DNA of 64,000 nt from assembly GCF_947242115.1 (NCBI RefSeq), contig NC_074719.1:41060712-41124711 (forward strand), read 5' to 3'. Each line of letters opens with the position of its first letter. The first letter of the stretch is position 1. The notes below the pieces were generated by a model. It worked only from the letters and a program-made list of their open reading frames with translations. It was not told where the DNA came from and made no database searches. A program made the translations under genes and the position numbers. Positions 44,251-57,094 of the stretch are shown here, in pieces. This stretch comes from Biomphalaria glabrata (Eukaryota; Mollusca; Gastropoda; Planorbidae).

Positions 44251-46547
44251 GTGATATAGAATAACACTGAGATTTGTATTCACTGTTCACAACTGAGCCA
44301 GAACACAGTGTTTTATTTCGATTGTTTACGATTCTTTCCCAAGGTATCATTCCATCCGCCCGAACTTTGTATTTAAATATTAATTATAGTATACCCCTTT
44401 CTCTAAGCAGCTTGCCAAATTTACAAAAATAATTTTAACATAATGATTTTAAAAGAAAAAGTTTATTTTTTAGTCTATAGTTTTGATTACTCCAATTTAA
44501 AACCAGTTTCTCTCTTTCATTAGTTGGTTAATCTAATATTTTTGTAGCCCTTTACTTAGCGGGATTTTTAACTAGTGTACCAACAAGCGTGAGCTAAAAT
44601 TAAAAGCATGAAGTATGAACTTTGTTTCCCTTGATATCCTATATCTATAATTCATTTATTGGATTTTTTTTTTTACTTGAGACTCAAAATATATATGTTT
44701 ATGAGCAGATGATAATGAAAAGGATTAAGTGAGGTTTGCAATAGAGACCCGGTCAACTCCTACGTAGTACTAAAGTACGCTTGAATGAATCGGTCTGTTG
44801 TATAGCTGAATAGGAATAGGATGAAAAGGTCCAAGAAGATATCATCCCGCAAAACACTTAGAGAAGTATCGCCAAAAGTCGTATGTATCAAAAGAAAACA
44901 TTGCTATTCAACACGTCAAAATTGTATAAAATAAAGCCGAAATGACGTTTTTCACTAAAAAACGACTAACTATGTGAAATACTATCCAAGGCAAAATAGA
45001 GAAATGGAGAAAGACGGTCGACAGATCTTATGCGGTGCCCCAACGATTCAACAGACTAAGGGTTTGATGATGAGGAAGCATGCTTAAAATATGTATATTC
45101 TATTCAACGATACAGATCTCATTTTGTTTTTAAATTTTGCTATTGGTTGTTAAATATACGAAACTAAAAGAGTTAATTTTGAAAATAATTGCTAAAGCGC
45201 TTTTAAAACTGCTAAATAAATGTCCATAGTACTTTATTGCCTATGTTGTGGTTTTAGATAAGGAACGTTCGCTATGTTAATTGTGAGTACATGGTAGAGA
45301 AGGTGGCATGGAGTGTGCGTGTGCGTGTGTGTGTGTTGTGTAAAGTTGATGATTGGGTTGGTGGCTATGCAGTGAGAATGATGAAACAACAATAGGGTCT
45401 AGCGTAATACAAATATGTAACGGCAGGCAACCCAGAGCTTTAAAACACAATTTTATATTGTTACTATTACATTTATTTCATTTTCATCTCAAGCTGAACT
45501 AGTCTATATTGTAATAAAAGTTCTATTAGTTTTGTTTCAAAAGAGAAGTTTTTACAAGTTATTTCAAGCTCTACAATTGAAAATATTTACTCCTACTATG
45601 GTTTAATTACTTCTTGGTTCCTCGCTGCATGTGTGACTTCTTAACGCATATCTCTTTTCGGCTTAAGGCGACACTTTTATTTCAGAATCATATGTACATT
45701 TAAATAAACTTAATCGACTACCTGCGGACAATGGTTATACTTGCCATACAGGTGGCAAAATATGTAGGTCAACGCTGGGGCTGCGTAGCCACTGAAAATA
45801 CTGCATTCCACATTTATCTTCGGACTCAAAGACAAGGCTTACTATTATCTAAAAATTGCAAAATAATAATTATGAGACGAGAGTGTTCTTACTTTGGATG
45901 ATCAATTACTAGATCTAAACAATGATATGCTGCATACGTTAGGGTTGAATAAAGACTTAATAACTACTTAACAAAAACAACGCCTTGTTTTAGCTTTTTT
46001 GAAGTTTTTTCCACGACATTTTGTGTAATGTTAGAGATTTCTATATCAAGTCTCATTATAATATATGTCTATGATAAGGAAATATATGTCATAATAAGCC
46101 ATATGTATCTTATGAAGACTTTGATCGTATCTGAGATATTGTGTAATATTGTAGAAGTACATTAGGTTTTCAATAAACTCCGTACTTTTATTTTGTCGCT
46201 GTTTATTATCGGCTGATGACATGAATTATCTAAGTGGTACAGCATCCATGTGATTATAGTAGATCATGTCTGAATCATCGTTTCTTAAAGCCTCACTTTC
46301 CAGTTATAAGAAATAATCAAACGAAACGTTGAACTTACCTATTTCTTTAATTGGTTTTATCAACTGTCCTTTATTTCAAAGTTTTCAAGGTACCAAAAAG
46401 TATAACTGTGATATTTCATGTAAAAGAATAGACTAAGAAAAAGTGAAATATCTCTAATGGTGTTTGTTTTTTCTATTTGCTAGATCTAACAGACTTTAAT
46501 TCCTCTAAGATATAATTTGACAGTTTCCAAGCTATCCAGTCTTTTTT
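44251..46547. other. Intergenic with two LINE scraps
   Basis: Mostly unique AT-rich DNA. A LINE end scrap is at about 44990-45068 (GAGAAAGACGGTCGACAG), a (GT)n run at about 45315-45340, and a LINE zinc-finger-like end at about 45705-45850 (DNGYTCHTGGKICRSTLGL), matching 60640-60770. No host exon supported. Confidence 0.5.
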
Positions 46548-46553
46548 TTTATT
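46548..46553 (-). terminator. Poly(A) signal AATAAA of the four-peptide precursor gene
   Basis: AATAAA on the minus strand about 31 bases after the stop at 46584-46586, followed by an A-run. Confidence 0.6.
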
Positions 46554-46583
46554 TCATATGGAAAAATATATATTTTTGGTGCT

Positions 46584-48553
46584 TCAGCGACCCGCTGCTT
46601 TGCAGATTTGGTCAACTGTAGTAACTAAGTCAGGCCATAAAAATCGTTTACGTCTCAGCTCTGGGTCTTGTTCCACGTATTCCCCAGAGCGCCTTCCGTT
46701 GTTTGCCAGTGTGTCTGCTACTTGACACACTTTTTTACCAACGTTGCCGAGATCTTCCCAGAAGTCTCGTTTGTCGTCTGCTACTTCTGGGTCAAGGCCG
46801 CTAGTTATATCCCTCTGTGTTTCACTTGCAGCTTTGCAGACCTTGTTGACAACGGTCAAGAGATTGTTCCAGAAATCTCTCTTCTGTACTTGGACTGGGT
46901 CTACTTCAGTAGCATTGTTAGCATTATTATCCAAGGAAAGGGTTTTGGCTATTTTACATATTCTGCTGCCAGTCTTCCAAAGGCCTTCCCAGAAATCTCT
47001 TTTACTGAATTCCTGTATTTAGAATTTAAAAAATAAAATAATTATCGCATTGTGAATGGTTATTTACATGATTTTTAAATAAAAAAAAAGTATTTTGATT
47101 ATTGTGAGTATTAGTAACAGATGCCTCCATTAAAGCGTCTTGCCTTTACATGTAAAATTCCTAAATTTTCAATAGTTTAAAAGAACCCACAGCAGGGCTG
47201 GCCTTTGACATATGCAAACTAGACAGCCACCTAGGACCTACGACTAGTGGGGGCCAGGAATCAAAACATTTTTATTTGAGAAAACGAAAGAAAAACGTAC
47301 TTGTCCCCAATGTTATTGTTGAAGCGTATTTTGAGATTTTTTATAAATTACTTAATTTTTTTTTCTTTTCGCTGTTTATTTTTTATTTTTGTATTTCATT
47401 TGGTGCCACTAAATTCATTTCGACTAGGGCATCCAATTATCAAAGGCTGGCCCTGTCCCCAGCCTCCTACTGCATGATGTCCTTCTCCCTTTGCTGCAGA
47501 AATAAATCATACCATACACAGTGTAGAACAAGGCTTGAGGGATTTTTTTTTTTCGTAAAATTATCCCTTCAGCTCGGAGGCTTTCTGGGATCGCACCACT
47601 AGATCAAATTCTAGGCCTATCCAATTAAAAAATGTGCCAGCCGCAACCCACGTCATGTACACAAAGAGTGTTGGGCTAGAAACTTAGTACTGCAATGTCA
47701 AAGAGCGTAGTTTCGCTTCAAAGAAAGAGGTCTAGTAATGAAGAGGAAAAATATCGGTCTTTGGCTGACCATACATCGCCCTAAATTGCTAGTTTTTGAT
47801 ACAACCAAACTCAGATCAGTCAGCAAAGAGAATTGTATAATTTTATATGTCAAATAGAAGTCTTAAGACAAGAATCAGAGATAAGAAAATGTTGTTATGT
47901 GTCCAAACCAAACCAACATTCAGTTTTACTACAATACTTTACATCGGTAAAGCTACTATAGCAATATCAACAATAAAGATGTAAATACGAACAACATTCA
48001 CACACCGTACACACACTCACAACCAATGCTTTCTGAGTCACACTTCCATGTTCGTCTCTGTGACGACAGCTGAACTTGTAACGCTCTGACTGAAAGTGGT
48101 GTACAGGTGTTTTCAAATCTTCCGTTTAAGCACTAATGGAAAGAGGACAACACTTAGTACAGATGTGATGTAACAGTGGTTTAATGGGTGCAGATTGTCT
48201 TGACCAGTGAATGGGGGGGGGGGGTTGGCGCAAGATTTTCAAGTAAAGAAAAGTTGGTTGCTGCCTTTGAGATTCTAGAGTTACACAGAGGCATAGTTTC
48301 TATGTAAATTAGGAGACTAAGGCATCAGTGGGGGCCCCTAACCCTTTTGAAAACTTTACAAAAAATGAAGTTAATTATAATGTAAGCTAATGCAATCGAT
48401 ACAGTTTTTTTTGGTCAAAAGAAAGAAAAAAAGTATGACCTGCTGCAGCGTTTGCAATTCCCTCGAGAAAGTCTGATATTCATCATCACTTGTTGGTAGA
48501 GCCGAGGCCAATACAAGACTGAGTAGAAATGTGAAGCTAACTTGAAGGAACAT
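46584..48553 (-). CDS. Secreted precursor of four KR-bounded Trp/Cys peptides (180 residues)
   Basis: Not recognised. Exon 1 is 48553-48440 (ATG to CAG|GTCATA, a weak donor) and exon 2 is 47012-46584 (acceptor TAAATACAG), joined in phase 0. Residues 1-18 (MFLQVSFTFLLSLVLASA) form a signal peptide, followed by an acidic propeptide to K42-R43. Four peptides follow, each after KR: starting D44, D84, D121 and F162. In each, Trp is residue 3 and a single Cys residue 14 (W46/C57, W86/C97, W123/C134, W164/C175). The consensus is (D/F)(F/L)W-x2-L-x7-C-(K/Q)-x-A, likely an amphipathic helix. Spacers end DP-x(4,5)-KR. The protein ends CKAAGR-stop, so trimming would leave a Gly that can direct C-terminal amidation; G144-R145-R146 may do the same in peptide 3. 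One Cys per peptide suggests dimers. Roles such as neuropeptide, toxin or antimicrobial are guesses. A missed intermediate exon is possible. Confidence 0.8.
47193..47455. mobile_element. 263-bp terminal-inverted-repeat element in the precursor's intron
   Basis: The ends CAGGGCTGGCCTTTG and CAAAGGCTGGCCCTG are inverted repeats with two mismatches. The flanks ACCCACAG and TCCCCAGC are only loosely alike, so the target duplication is unsure. The interior is T-rich with no transposase. Confidence 0.6.
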
Positions 48554-49090
48554 GTTCAGCTGATTTGAGTTGTAAATATATATATGTACATATATGAAAT
48601 GAGAAATGTCTATAGTAATACACCACTCAGCCTACACATGTATAAGAAATAGTTTTATTTATTTATATGTTATAATCTAAAACACATATAAAGTTATTTT
48701 TAAATCGGAAAAGACAACAGTTTTGTTTAAACCAAAACACTGTCTCCAGTGGCGTTTCATTATAGGGAAACATAGGAACCCCTAGTTGGCTCGGCTTCCG
48801 GCCTCAATGAGAGGAAATCAGATGTAACTCAATGAGTCGTGCTTAAAAATAGCGGATTCATTTTAATGATCCATGATTGATGGGGAAAACTCTGGGCTGA
48901 GGGTTCGGTACAAGGCCATCTCTCATACCTGGCCTCTTGAGTAAAATCCATCCAGTTGATCAAGGGTCATATATGGTCGCAAGCTCGACCCTATAAAATA
49001 TATTCACTGAGGACAGGATAGACAAAAAAACAACAACTTATTCCCTTCTTAAAAAAAAGGTAAAAAAGTTGTTTATAGGGAAAATAAATT
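48554..49090. other. Upstream region of the four-peptide precursor
   Basis: TATATATATTTAC lies about 25-40 bases upstream of the ATG on the minus strand and could be the TATA region. From about 48744 a CAGTGGCGTTTCATTATAGG start resembles the end of a DNA element. Nothing else recognised. Confidence 0.35.
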
Positions 49091-49097
49091 TGATTCG

Positions 49098-49180
49098 CCT
49101 CTCCCTTCTCTCTCTCTCTCTCTCTCTTGCTCTCTATATGTCCATTGCATACATTCATTGTCTAGCTTTCTAGATGACAT

Positions 49181-49245
<65 letters not shown>
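49098..49245. repeat. (CT)n and (AT)n microsatellites
   Basis: CT repeats at about 49108-49134 and AT repeats at about 49184-49242. Confidence 0.9.
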
Positions 49246-49248
<3 letters not shown>

Positions 49249-50319
49249 GCAAAAAGAAAAAGAGATAGAGAAAGATAGAATGGGAGGCAGAATGTGAATA
49301 TTGAGAGAAAAAGAGAAAAAGAAGATAACTGACTAGTATAAATTTAGCAATAAGTAAACAAATTAAAGAAACAAGCAAAGTATTTAAAAATTCTTTAAAA
49401 AAAAACGTTTCTTAAGGGGAAGAACTCTTAAAACTATATCAATAATGAACAAGCTATTTCCCCTGTTTGATATTAAACAAAGTAATTAATTACCAATAGT
49501 TAATTGACTGATTGGGTGTTTTTTTTTTAATTGATTTATGTTTTATTAGGTACAATAAATAGTTGTTTAAAGTATCAACTTTATCGGAGAACGCGTGAGG
49601 GAGAATTAGCGTCAATAATTATTTAATGGGAATAAACACTACTAATTTAGCCATATCTGAATACTGAAAGATTGGTTTCCCTTGTTTGTATTAAAAAGTA
49701 ATTACAAGTAATTAATTGACCGATTGGCTGCTTTTCTTTTTCATACTAATTCATGTCTTATCTATGCCAATGAATAATTGTGAGAAGTTTCAACTTGATC
49801 TGAGAATGGGTGTGGGAGAAATAACGTGTACACACCTTTTGACAGACAGACTGAAATAGAGACAGACAGACAGAGGTTAGACAGACAGACTGATAGATAG
49901 ACAAAGTGAGTTGGTTTAAGCCTTGTCAAAACTACTCTTACCACAAAGTTTGACGATTAGTCTATGTAGATTCATTTCAGTATTAGCATAAATATGCCAG
50001 GAAATAAAAGAATAAAAAGCAATTAAATCATTTATTCAATAAATATATATCTACATATTTTCGTTTAAAATAAAATAGAGAAAAGAAAAATTTAAAAAAA
50101 AAGATCTACAAATTATATTGATAGATTAAGTAACATAAATCTATTCTGTTCGATACATTTATTTGTCTTGGCTGAATGTTGTTCAATAAAGCAACAACAA
50201 CATTCGTAGAAAATAATTACTTTACATACACAACAAACATATAAAGTAAAGGGAGGTAACTCCTCTTCCCCTCACATCTTGCTATTAATTGGACTGTTTC
50301 TTTTGCCAACTGTTCACGA
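49246..50319. other. Intergenic, nothing firm seen
   Basis: A pair of related stretches (about 49440-49560 and 49670-49800, sharing AGTAATTAATT and GATTGG) hints at an old duplication. An irregular GACAGACAGA run is at 49842-49905. No gene recognised. Confidence 0.35.
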
Positions 50320-50505
50320 GAATAGTGTCATGTGGACAGCAAGACGGCCAACCGCCATTACTTCACAAATAAAGTAAAGGTCGCTGGGTTGATTCAGGGG
50401 CGTCCTTAAAATCCCAAAGTCTGAAACCCGACTCTTCCCCGAGTTTCGAACCCGAGCCCTCTCGATTCGTAAGCCAAGCGCTTTACCAGTCAGCCCTAGC
50501 CCACC
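50320..50505 (-). mobile_element. SINE family A copy
   Basis: On the minus strand: GACTGGTAAAGCGCTTGGCT, TTACGAATCGAGAGGGCTCG, GGTTCGAAACTCGGGGAAG, then the body to CACATGACACTATTC. The 3' end is truncated. From 50506 to 51174 I see only unassigned DNA. Confidence 0.7.
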
Positions 50506-51174
50506 GACACAAATGTACGCACGTGAAATAACCTTAACTATCATAATCAAAAAGGGAAAGATAACTAGTTACATAGGTAAATGTTCTTTGCGGAAGCACT
50601 ACAAATTTAAAAACTGAAAATGTAAAAGCCAAAGCAAAACAATTTGTAGCACGAAACAAAACAAGAATGGTTACGTTAGCTTCTAGTCCCTCAGCACGCT
50701 AAACTCTAAACGTTCCATATCTATGCAAAAATCGTTTACCATTTATACTTTGAAACTGTGAAGTGTTCGTGATCAAAACACAGTTACTGTCCCTGCTATG
50801 CAAGCTCGTAGGCGATAGAAAATAAAATGTATAATTGATCATTACACAATCTTAATTTTTTGTTACATTCAGGATGCCAGTGACCTGACTTGTTTCAAAT
50901 GAGTGTAAAAGCTAATTACTATGCGATCACACTTACACGAGAGTGCTTCATTTAACCGGCTGAACACCTTCTTTGTACCTTTAGATTTAAATTTAGCCTA
51001 CATAATTATCAGAAAAAAAGAAGAAAAAAAATTATAACCATCTATCAAAGTGTAAAGGGTTTATGTTTTGCAAGTATTATGCAATATGAAATTATAAAAC
51101 TGTCTGTTAAAATGAAGTCATATTTACATACACATTTTACATATAAAACATGGGGGGGGGGACTCACCCTCAAA

Positions 51175-51347
51175 AATACTCTTAAAGGTACAGTGGATGG
51201 AGCACGAAGAAAGGGTCGTCAAATGAAAAGCTGGCTGGACAAATAATGGCCTCTGGATTTTCGCCAGTGGACAGCTGCTGACCGAGAAAAGTGGAGGGTT
51301 TTGATTACGTCAATGTTCATAGCACCCCCTACTTTGTATTCAAGGTA
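51175..51347 (+). mobile_element. RTE-like LINE C-terminal scrap
   Basis: The plus strand reads GTVDGARRKGRQMKSWLDK, stop, WPLDFRQWTAADREKWRVL and MFIAPPTLYSR, a common LINE ending. Confidence 0.6.
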
Positions 51348-51387
51348 CCTGAGATGAACTCCTATTGAAAAATCAGAGCAGGAAGGA

Positions 51388-52200
51388 CTAGTCCTCCCGT
51401 AGTGCTCTGGCAAGAAACTTAGCCGTCCGGCGTAGTGTCTCATAGCTACCATACAAGTCGAGTGACTGCACAGGCAAGTCCCCCCTTAGCTCGCGGAGCT
51501 GGGGACACTCGTACAAGACATGCGACACTGTTTCGACGCTCTCTCCACAGTGACGGCATCGGGAGTCAAAGTTAGTGCGGAACCGGGCAAAGTATGCCCC
51601 AATAGGACAATGTTCCGTCCTGCACTGCGCAACTATTGACTGCTCTGACCTCCTCAGTCGCCACCATGGATCGTCGCGATCTGGGTGACGCATGCGCTGC
51701 CAGACACCACGTGCTCTGTCGGATTCCTCCCAGGACTTTAACCACTTCTCATGAATGAGTGCTCGGATTTGTGCCGTTGCTTGTAAGTACGTGCTTGGTG
51801 CTTCGAGGTGTGTGGCTGCCATTGCACCCTCCCTTGCGAGGGCGTCTGCCGTTTCATTGCCCCTCACGCCGCAATGTGAAGGCGCCCACTGCATATAAAC
51901 GACAGCTCCAATAGCTCGGCGGATGTTATCTGCGCCGCCACCCATAACTAGGAGACTGGAGCGAGAGTCAGTGACCAACACCACCGTAGTGGCGCTAGTC
52001 TCGCGTTGGAGCATTCGGGCCCTAATGGCCTCGAACGCCCTAGTTATCCCTGTAAGTTCGGCATACATGGAGCATGCAGCGTAGCCGCATGGACCAGAGA
52101 GCCTATCTGGTTCAGTCCGGTCGGGGTAGACAATAAGGGCCCCATACCCCGATCTATCCAAGGTACAGATAACGACGACGATGACAATGACATAAGCAAA
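51388..52200 (-). mobile_element. LINE 3' part with RNase H domain
   Basis: About 265 codons open on the minus strand. The RNase H part carries YAELTGITRAFEAI, VLVTDSRSSLLVM and QWAPSHCGVRGNETADALAR (the Asp, His and Asp-bearing motifs). A zinc-knuckle-like end, CRHCGESVETVSHVLYECP, follows, then LRELRGDL and a stop at 51388. This is the arrangement of I/Jockey/R1-like LINEs that keep RNase H. The polymerase part is missing upstream. A second copy in the opposite orientation is at 55785-56064. Confidence 0.75.
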
Positions 52201-52790
52201 ACTATTCCTCTTGCTCAACGGTGGTCCGTAGTAATACCAATAATGGGAATTCAATGTAGAGAAAGAGGGAGGTACATCGTCAATATAACGGGCACTAGGC
52301 CGAGGGGTTATCTGATGAGGTATACAGGTATACAGTTTACAGACTTTAAAGACCCTGATCAAAAAGTAAGTGTTCGTCTGTTTATGTATTAAATTCTTTA
52401 ATGGAAATACCCGCTGACGCAAGTCTGTTCGAGATATATATTGTCTAAACACAATTTCGAAAATTTATTGCGGTCAAATAAGAATTATCCTTGTGTGGCT
52501 GATTTACTCACTAACTTTCTAATTCCTAGGAAATCAATAGTGTCGTTTCCAAGAATCATGTACAGATCTTTCCGGTTTATAGAGGAATTGTAAAATTAAT
52601 TAAAATTTTAGTCTGTTACTTGTCTAAAATTACGGCTTAACTATCCGAAAAAAAATAAATCTTTTTATTAGGTAGGGTCTACGAGTTGGAACATTAAGGA
52701 TGACTGCAGACCCATTTGCGACCTGTATAGATTTAAACATCTCAGAATTTATATACAAGTATTTAACCCCTTCTATTTCATTAGAGGGAA
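52201..52790. other. Intergenic, nothing firm seen
   Basis: AT-rich; no gene or repeat family recognised. Confidence 0.3.
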
Positions 52791-53056
52791 GGCAGGGATG
52801 GCTTAGTGGTCAAAGGCTAGCTTTCGAAGCCGAGAGTCCGCAGTTCGAGCCCTGCTGGAGACTGATGTTTTTTAATTTCGGAATCTTAAGGGCGCCTGTT
52901 AGTCCATCTAGCTCTAATGGGTATCCAACTTTAGTTAAAAAAAGTAAAGGTGGCTTGTCATTCTGCTGGCTACATGAAGCCCTCGTCAACCCTGGGCGAC
53001 AGAAACAGATGCCATTTACATCATCTGCCATATAGATTGCAAGGTCTGAATGTAAT
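52791..53056 (+). mobile_element. SINE family A copy, full length
   Basis: GCAGGGATGGCTTAGTGGTC (A box), CAGTTCGAGCCCTGCTGGAG (B box), then the family body with CTAGCTCTAATGGGTATCC and the end TTGCAAGGTCTGAATG. Confidence 0.8.
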
Positions 53057-53331
53057 ACTTTATTTTTTTTTTAAATTTCGTTTTAGTTTATGGACTAACT
53101 CAGGTGATTAATATTGTAGAACTATATTAAGACGTAGACTACAAGATAATAAATGTAATTATAAAAATACTTGAAAGACCTGAATTGGAACTTGAGAGCT
53201 CAGGTTTTCTCAACACAAGAAACTTTACGCCAACCAATCGCTAATGAAAATCGAAGGTTTTATAGTTTTCTTTTTTTAAACTCAAACTTTTTCAAACTTT
53301 AAAGCGGCGTATAAATGGGGTTTATTTTACT

Positions 53332-54048
53332 CAGTGATGCCCAAACTATGGCCCGCGGGCCATATCCGACCCGCGACATGTTTCCATCCGGCCCGCCAAA
53401 AAATCGGAACAAAGTGTAGAAAAAAAGGTAAGGTTGACACATTTTTTCACAAACGTCAGGATTGGAACTTTGATTTCATTCCAATCTAATGTAGAGTCTA
53501 ATATTCATAATTTTTTTTTTCTAAAGAACGCAACGTTGTTTTTTTTTATTTTGGCGACAAAAGTTGACAGTGATTTTTGGTTCTTCAACAATGTCGCTGC
53601 TGTCTTGAGTTTGGCCGTATCCTTGACACCTCTTGTGTGCAACGCAGGGCATCATTACTGCATCCTTTTTGTTCGCGTTCTTTTTAGTATCAATGCGAGT
53701 GGTACCATACCATGTAATATTTGTGCGTTAATGAAATGGGAGCAAACATGGGTTTAACCCTTAAAGTGCTGAGCTATTTTACAATGTGGAATTACAATTC
53801 TAATGTTTAGAGGCTAATTTACCACACGCGTTTAAAGGGTTAAGGATAATAAAAAAAATTATAGCACTTATTTGAGTAGGCGTGCACGTAATCGCTTTAA
53901 GGGTGTAAGCAGAGCCACGTGTTTGTAATAAACTGTTTAAACTGGTTTATTCTCAGTTTCATATTTTCTTCTTTTTATTGTTGTGGCCCGCGACAACAGT
54001 GTTGGAAATTAAAACGGCCCGCAGACCGAATAAGGTTGGGCATCACTG
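53332..54048. mobile_element. hAT-type DNA transposon, 717 bp, non-autonomous
   Basis: The termini CAGTGATGCCCAA and TTGGGCATCACTG are perfect inverted repeats. Flanks ATTTTACT (53324-53331) and ATTTAACT (54049-54056) are an 8-bp target duplication with one mismatch. GGCCCGCGGGCC and ATCCGGCCCGCC lie near the left end and GGCCCGC near the right, the pattern of a common animal hAT group. Inside I see no intact transposase, only short open stretches. Confidence 0.8.
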
Positions 54049-54591
54049 ATTTAACTTATACCATACATTAGTCAGGCATAGTTTCCCCTCCTTTGTTCGA
54101 TACCTAACAAAATAATTAATGACTAACAGTTAATTAATTAATTGGGTAATATCTATATCTATATATACATATACAAAATACATATATATATATATATAAA
54201 TTCATTCGTTGATTGATTCGTTTGTAGTCAAAGTGAATGAAATAATTGTGCCAAATTTTTAGTTTGATTCGAGATTTGGTGTGTGGACAACGTTTACATT
54301 TAATAACATTTCAGCTCAGATATAACTTTTGAGGTCATATGATGTTTACACAATTTAAACAACAGCTTGATGCTGAAGCAACAGATTGTGTACAGGAAAG
54401 CATCCGCTACTCTGGCGTCTACATTCATTTTTTAAGCAATTATTGCATTCAGTGATTCTTAATTTAAAACCAACAAAACGAATTAATGTGAAGTTAGGCT
54501 CAAACATTGCCAAAATATATTTTATGTCTATGTGCTCATACTATTATTTCCCGCCGGCTGAATCGATAAATACAGGTATTCCTTTCATCTG

Positions 54592-54648
54592 ACCGAATAC
54601 TGAAAAACATGACAAGGGGTCTACGAGCCTAAAAAGTTTGGGAACCAC
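54592..54648. mobile_element. Terminal fragment of a hAT element
   Basis: AGGGGTCTACGAGCC and AAAAAGTTTGGGAACCACTG match the right end of the element at 57640-58940. No left end was found, so it is truncated or older. Confidence 0.6.
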
Positions 54649-55375
54649 TGATCTAGATCTATTACAAATTAAAATAAAATAACTCATAGATCTAATAGTC
54701 ATAAGATCCACTATATTTTCACTAGATTTAGACCATACATGAGATCAACATGAAAATATATAGTATATAGAATCTAGATCCATCTACTTCACATCACACG
54801 ATGATATAGACCAGTGAGTGAAACGAGTGCACTGATTCTGATTAACACCAGTTCATAATCATCATCATCATAGACTAATGATAATAATCTAAAAGCAATA
54901 ATCATACTGCCTTTTTTAGTCAATAGCCTATAGTCAAGCTAGTGGAACGTAGGTTAAACGTGAAGGTTTAATATGGTATAAGATCGACCTATTTTGTATG
55001 TTTGTAGCTTGTAGGTCATCTCTCAATTATGATAATTGATATCATCAGCCATATCTAAAGTTACTAAAGTGTCTCAAAAGTCTTTAGCTGATGATTTTGT
55101 AGCTGATTCGAGAGGCCCAATAAGGCAAGAGTCTAGTACTCTGTCTCTTGATCTATCTACTTACAAAACTAGTGCATAGCCATAATGTAGTCAAATCTTG
55201 ATAACTAGTCTTCTAGATCTAGCAATCTAGATAAAAGTACTAAATCTACTGATCTATATTTTAGATTGGACATCTACAAAAATTATATCTATGCCAGGCC
55301 TAGACTCCATATAGATCTATTTATAATAGATCTAGATCTATTGGTAAAACTTACCCAAGGCAGTTTATAATCCAT
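54649..55375. repeat. CTAGATCT-rich AT tract
   Basis: Same base habit as 2170-4075: repeated AGATCTAG words without strict period. No exon seen. Confidence 0.55.
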
Positions 55376-55784
55376 GCCTCGCCTACACCCCATATACATT
55401 TAATAATAGTTTCAAAATAATTTATTTTCCATGCCATGTCCAGATGCAATTCATTAGACATACGAGTTCATGCAGTATTAAATGATGTAGTGTCAAGTTA
55501 GATCTATCCCCTGAAATTCAGTATAATATAAAACTCATAGATCTAGTTAGTTATTGGCTATGACACTGATCAACTTGGACTTGTGATACATATATTTTTT
55601 TGTCTCTTATCAGACTTGATGAATGAAGTTTTGGTGCATTTTATACTTGTAATAAGGCTACAAAAGTATCATCAGGTGTGCTCTAACCATTGGTATTTTT
55701 CCTAGCAACACTTCTGATCTAGTCTGTAATACATTTTTTTTTTTTTAAATGTTAGTAATGTTTCAGTTATTAACAAGTAGAACC
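55376..55784. other. Intergenic, nothing firm seen
   Basis: Unassigned AT-rich DNA ending in a T-run next to the LINE fragment. Confidence 0.3.
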
Positions 55785-56064
55785 ATGGCAACCAGTTCTG
55801 GTCCTATTGGGGCATATTTTGACCGGTTCCGCACGAACTTTGACTCCCGATGCCGTCACTGTGGAGAGAGCGTCGAAACAGTGTCGCACGTCTTGTACGA
55901 GTTTCCCTAGCTCCGCGAGCTAAGGTCGGACCTTTCTGATCAGTCACTCGACTTGTATGGTAGCTATGAGGCACTACGCCGAACGGCTAAGTTTCTTGCC
56001 AGAGCACTACGGCAGGACTAGTCCTTCCTGCTCTGATTTTTTTCAATAGCAGTTCATCTTAGAT
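55785..56064 (+). mobile_element. LINE 3' end, second copy of the RNase H LINE
   Basis: The plus strand reads PIGAYFDRFRTNFDSRCRHC, GESVETVSHVLYEFP, then after a stop LRELRSDL, YGSYEALRRTAKFLARALRQD and the shared 3' UTR CCTGCTCTGATTTTTTTCAA. More decayed than 51388-52200. Confidence 0.75.
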
Positions 56065-57094
56065 GATGTACCAGAATGGCTCAAGTATCATACTTATACT
56101 ATTTCTACTCTCTGGGCAGACATTAATTATACTGGCATCCATTCAATATTTACTGTAAGTACTACTATACAATTTTTATTTTAGTTATCTAATAGATGTC
56201 TTATGAAGTGTGTGATTTTCATGGTCAAGCAACATCCAAATATCTGGGATGGAACTTAACATTTTTCTCTAGGTTTTTTTTATAACACTCTTAAGCAAAT
56301 TAATCTTTCATGAATGTCTAATATACCTTTGTTTTACAATAAACATTTAGAATAAATTAGGCAAAAGTATGTTTGATAATTTGTATGTTTGATACAAACA
56401 TGTATTCAATTTAATATCATTATTTTTTAATTTTAATGTTTTCAAAAGAAATTTGCCTATATGCCTACATGTATAATTACAGTTATGTTTGGAGATGCAA
56501 GAAAAAAGCATGCATTCTTGAAAAGTCAATGATTGGTTGCACCGCTTCAAGGGAAGGTACTGCAAGTATAATTTTCCATGTATTCACTTCTCTCAAAAGC
56601 TGAAGTACTTGTATTTTTGAAAACTAACTTTCCATGACAATGTAAATCATAACATATGTTTATAGCTGTAAATTAAATTAACTGAATATCTGCATTCACC
56701 TATAGTAATAATTCATAACTAAGGTTAGGGCCATGCCAGTGTCTACACATTAACTCAGTAGCTCATTTTAGGTACAGACTCTTTTTAGAATGGCAAAATT
56801 AATTATATAATTATACTTAATAACACATATATCACACATACACTTTTAATCTTTTAATTTTTTTTTAAAACTAGATAACTTTCTGTTATGAGAAAAGATG
56901 AGATTCTTGGACTCCTGCATAACACCACCAGAAACAAAAATCCCATCATGTTGCAAAATAAAAGTCTTGGACCAATTTTAATAAGTTATATTATACTGTA
57001 AGCTCTATACATATTTATGTATATTCTGTCATTCAGCCAACAGGTTTGAATTTAGTATTTCTTTAAAACTATTATTCTGAGCTCAATTAAAACA
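56065..57094. other. AT-rich intergenic DNA
   Basis: No gene, known repeat or strong signal recognised. Confidence 0.3.

Noticed and set aside
46668-47036. Plus-strand open frames opposite the four-peptide precursor
   Set aside because: They are shadows of the minus-strand exon, whose repeats, phase and poly(A) signal fit a gene.
53434-53757. 107-codon open frame
   Set aside because: It lies wholly inside a non-autonomous hAT element and resembles no transposase.
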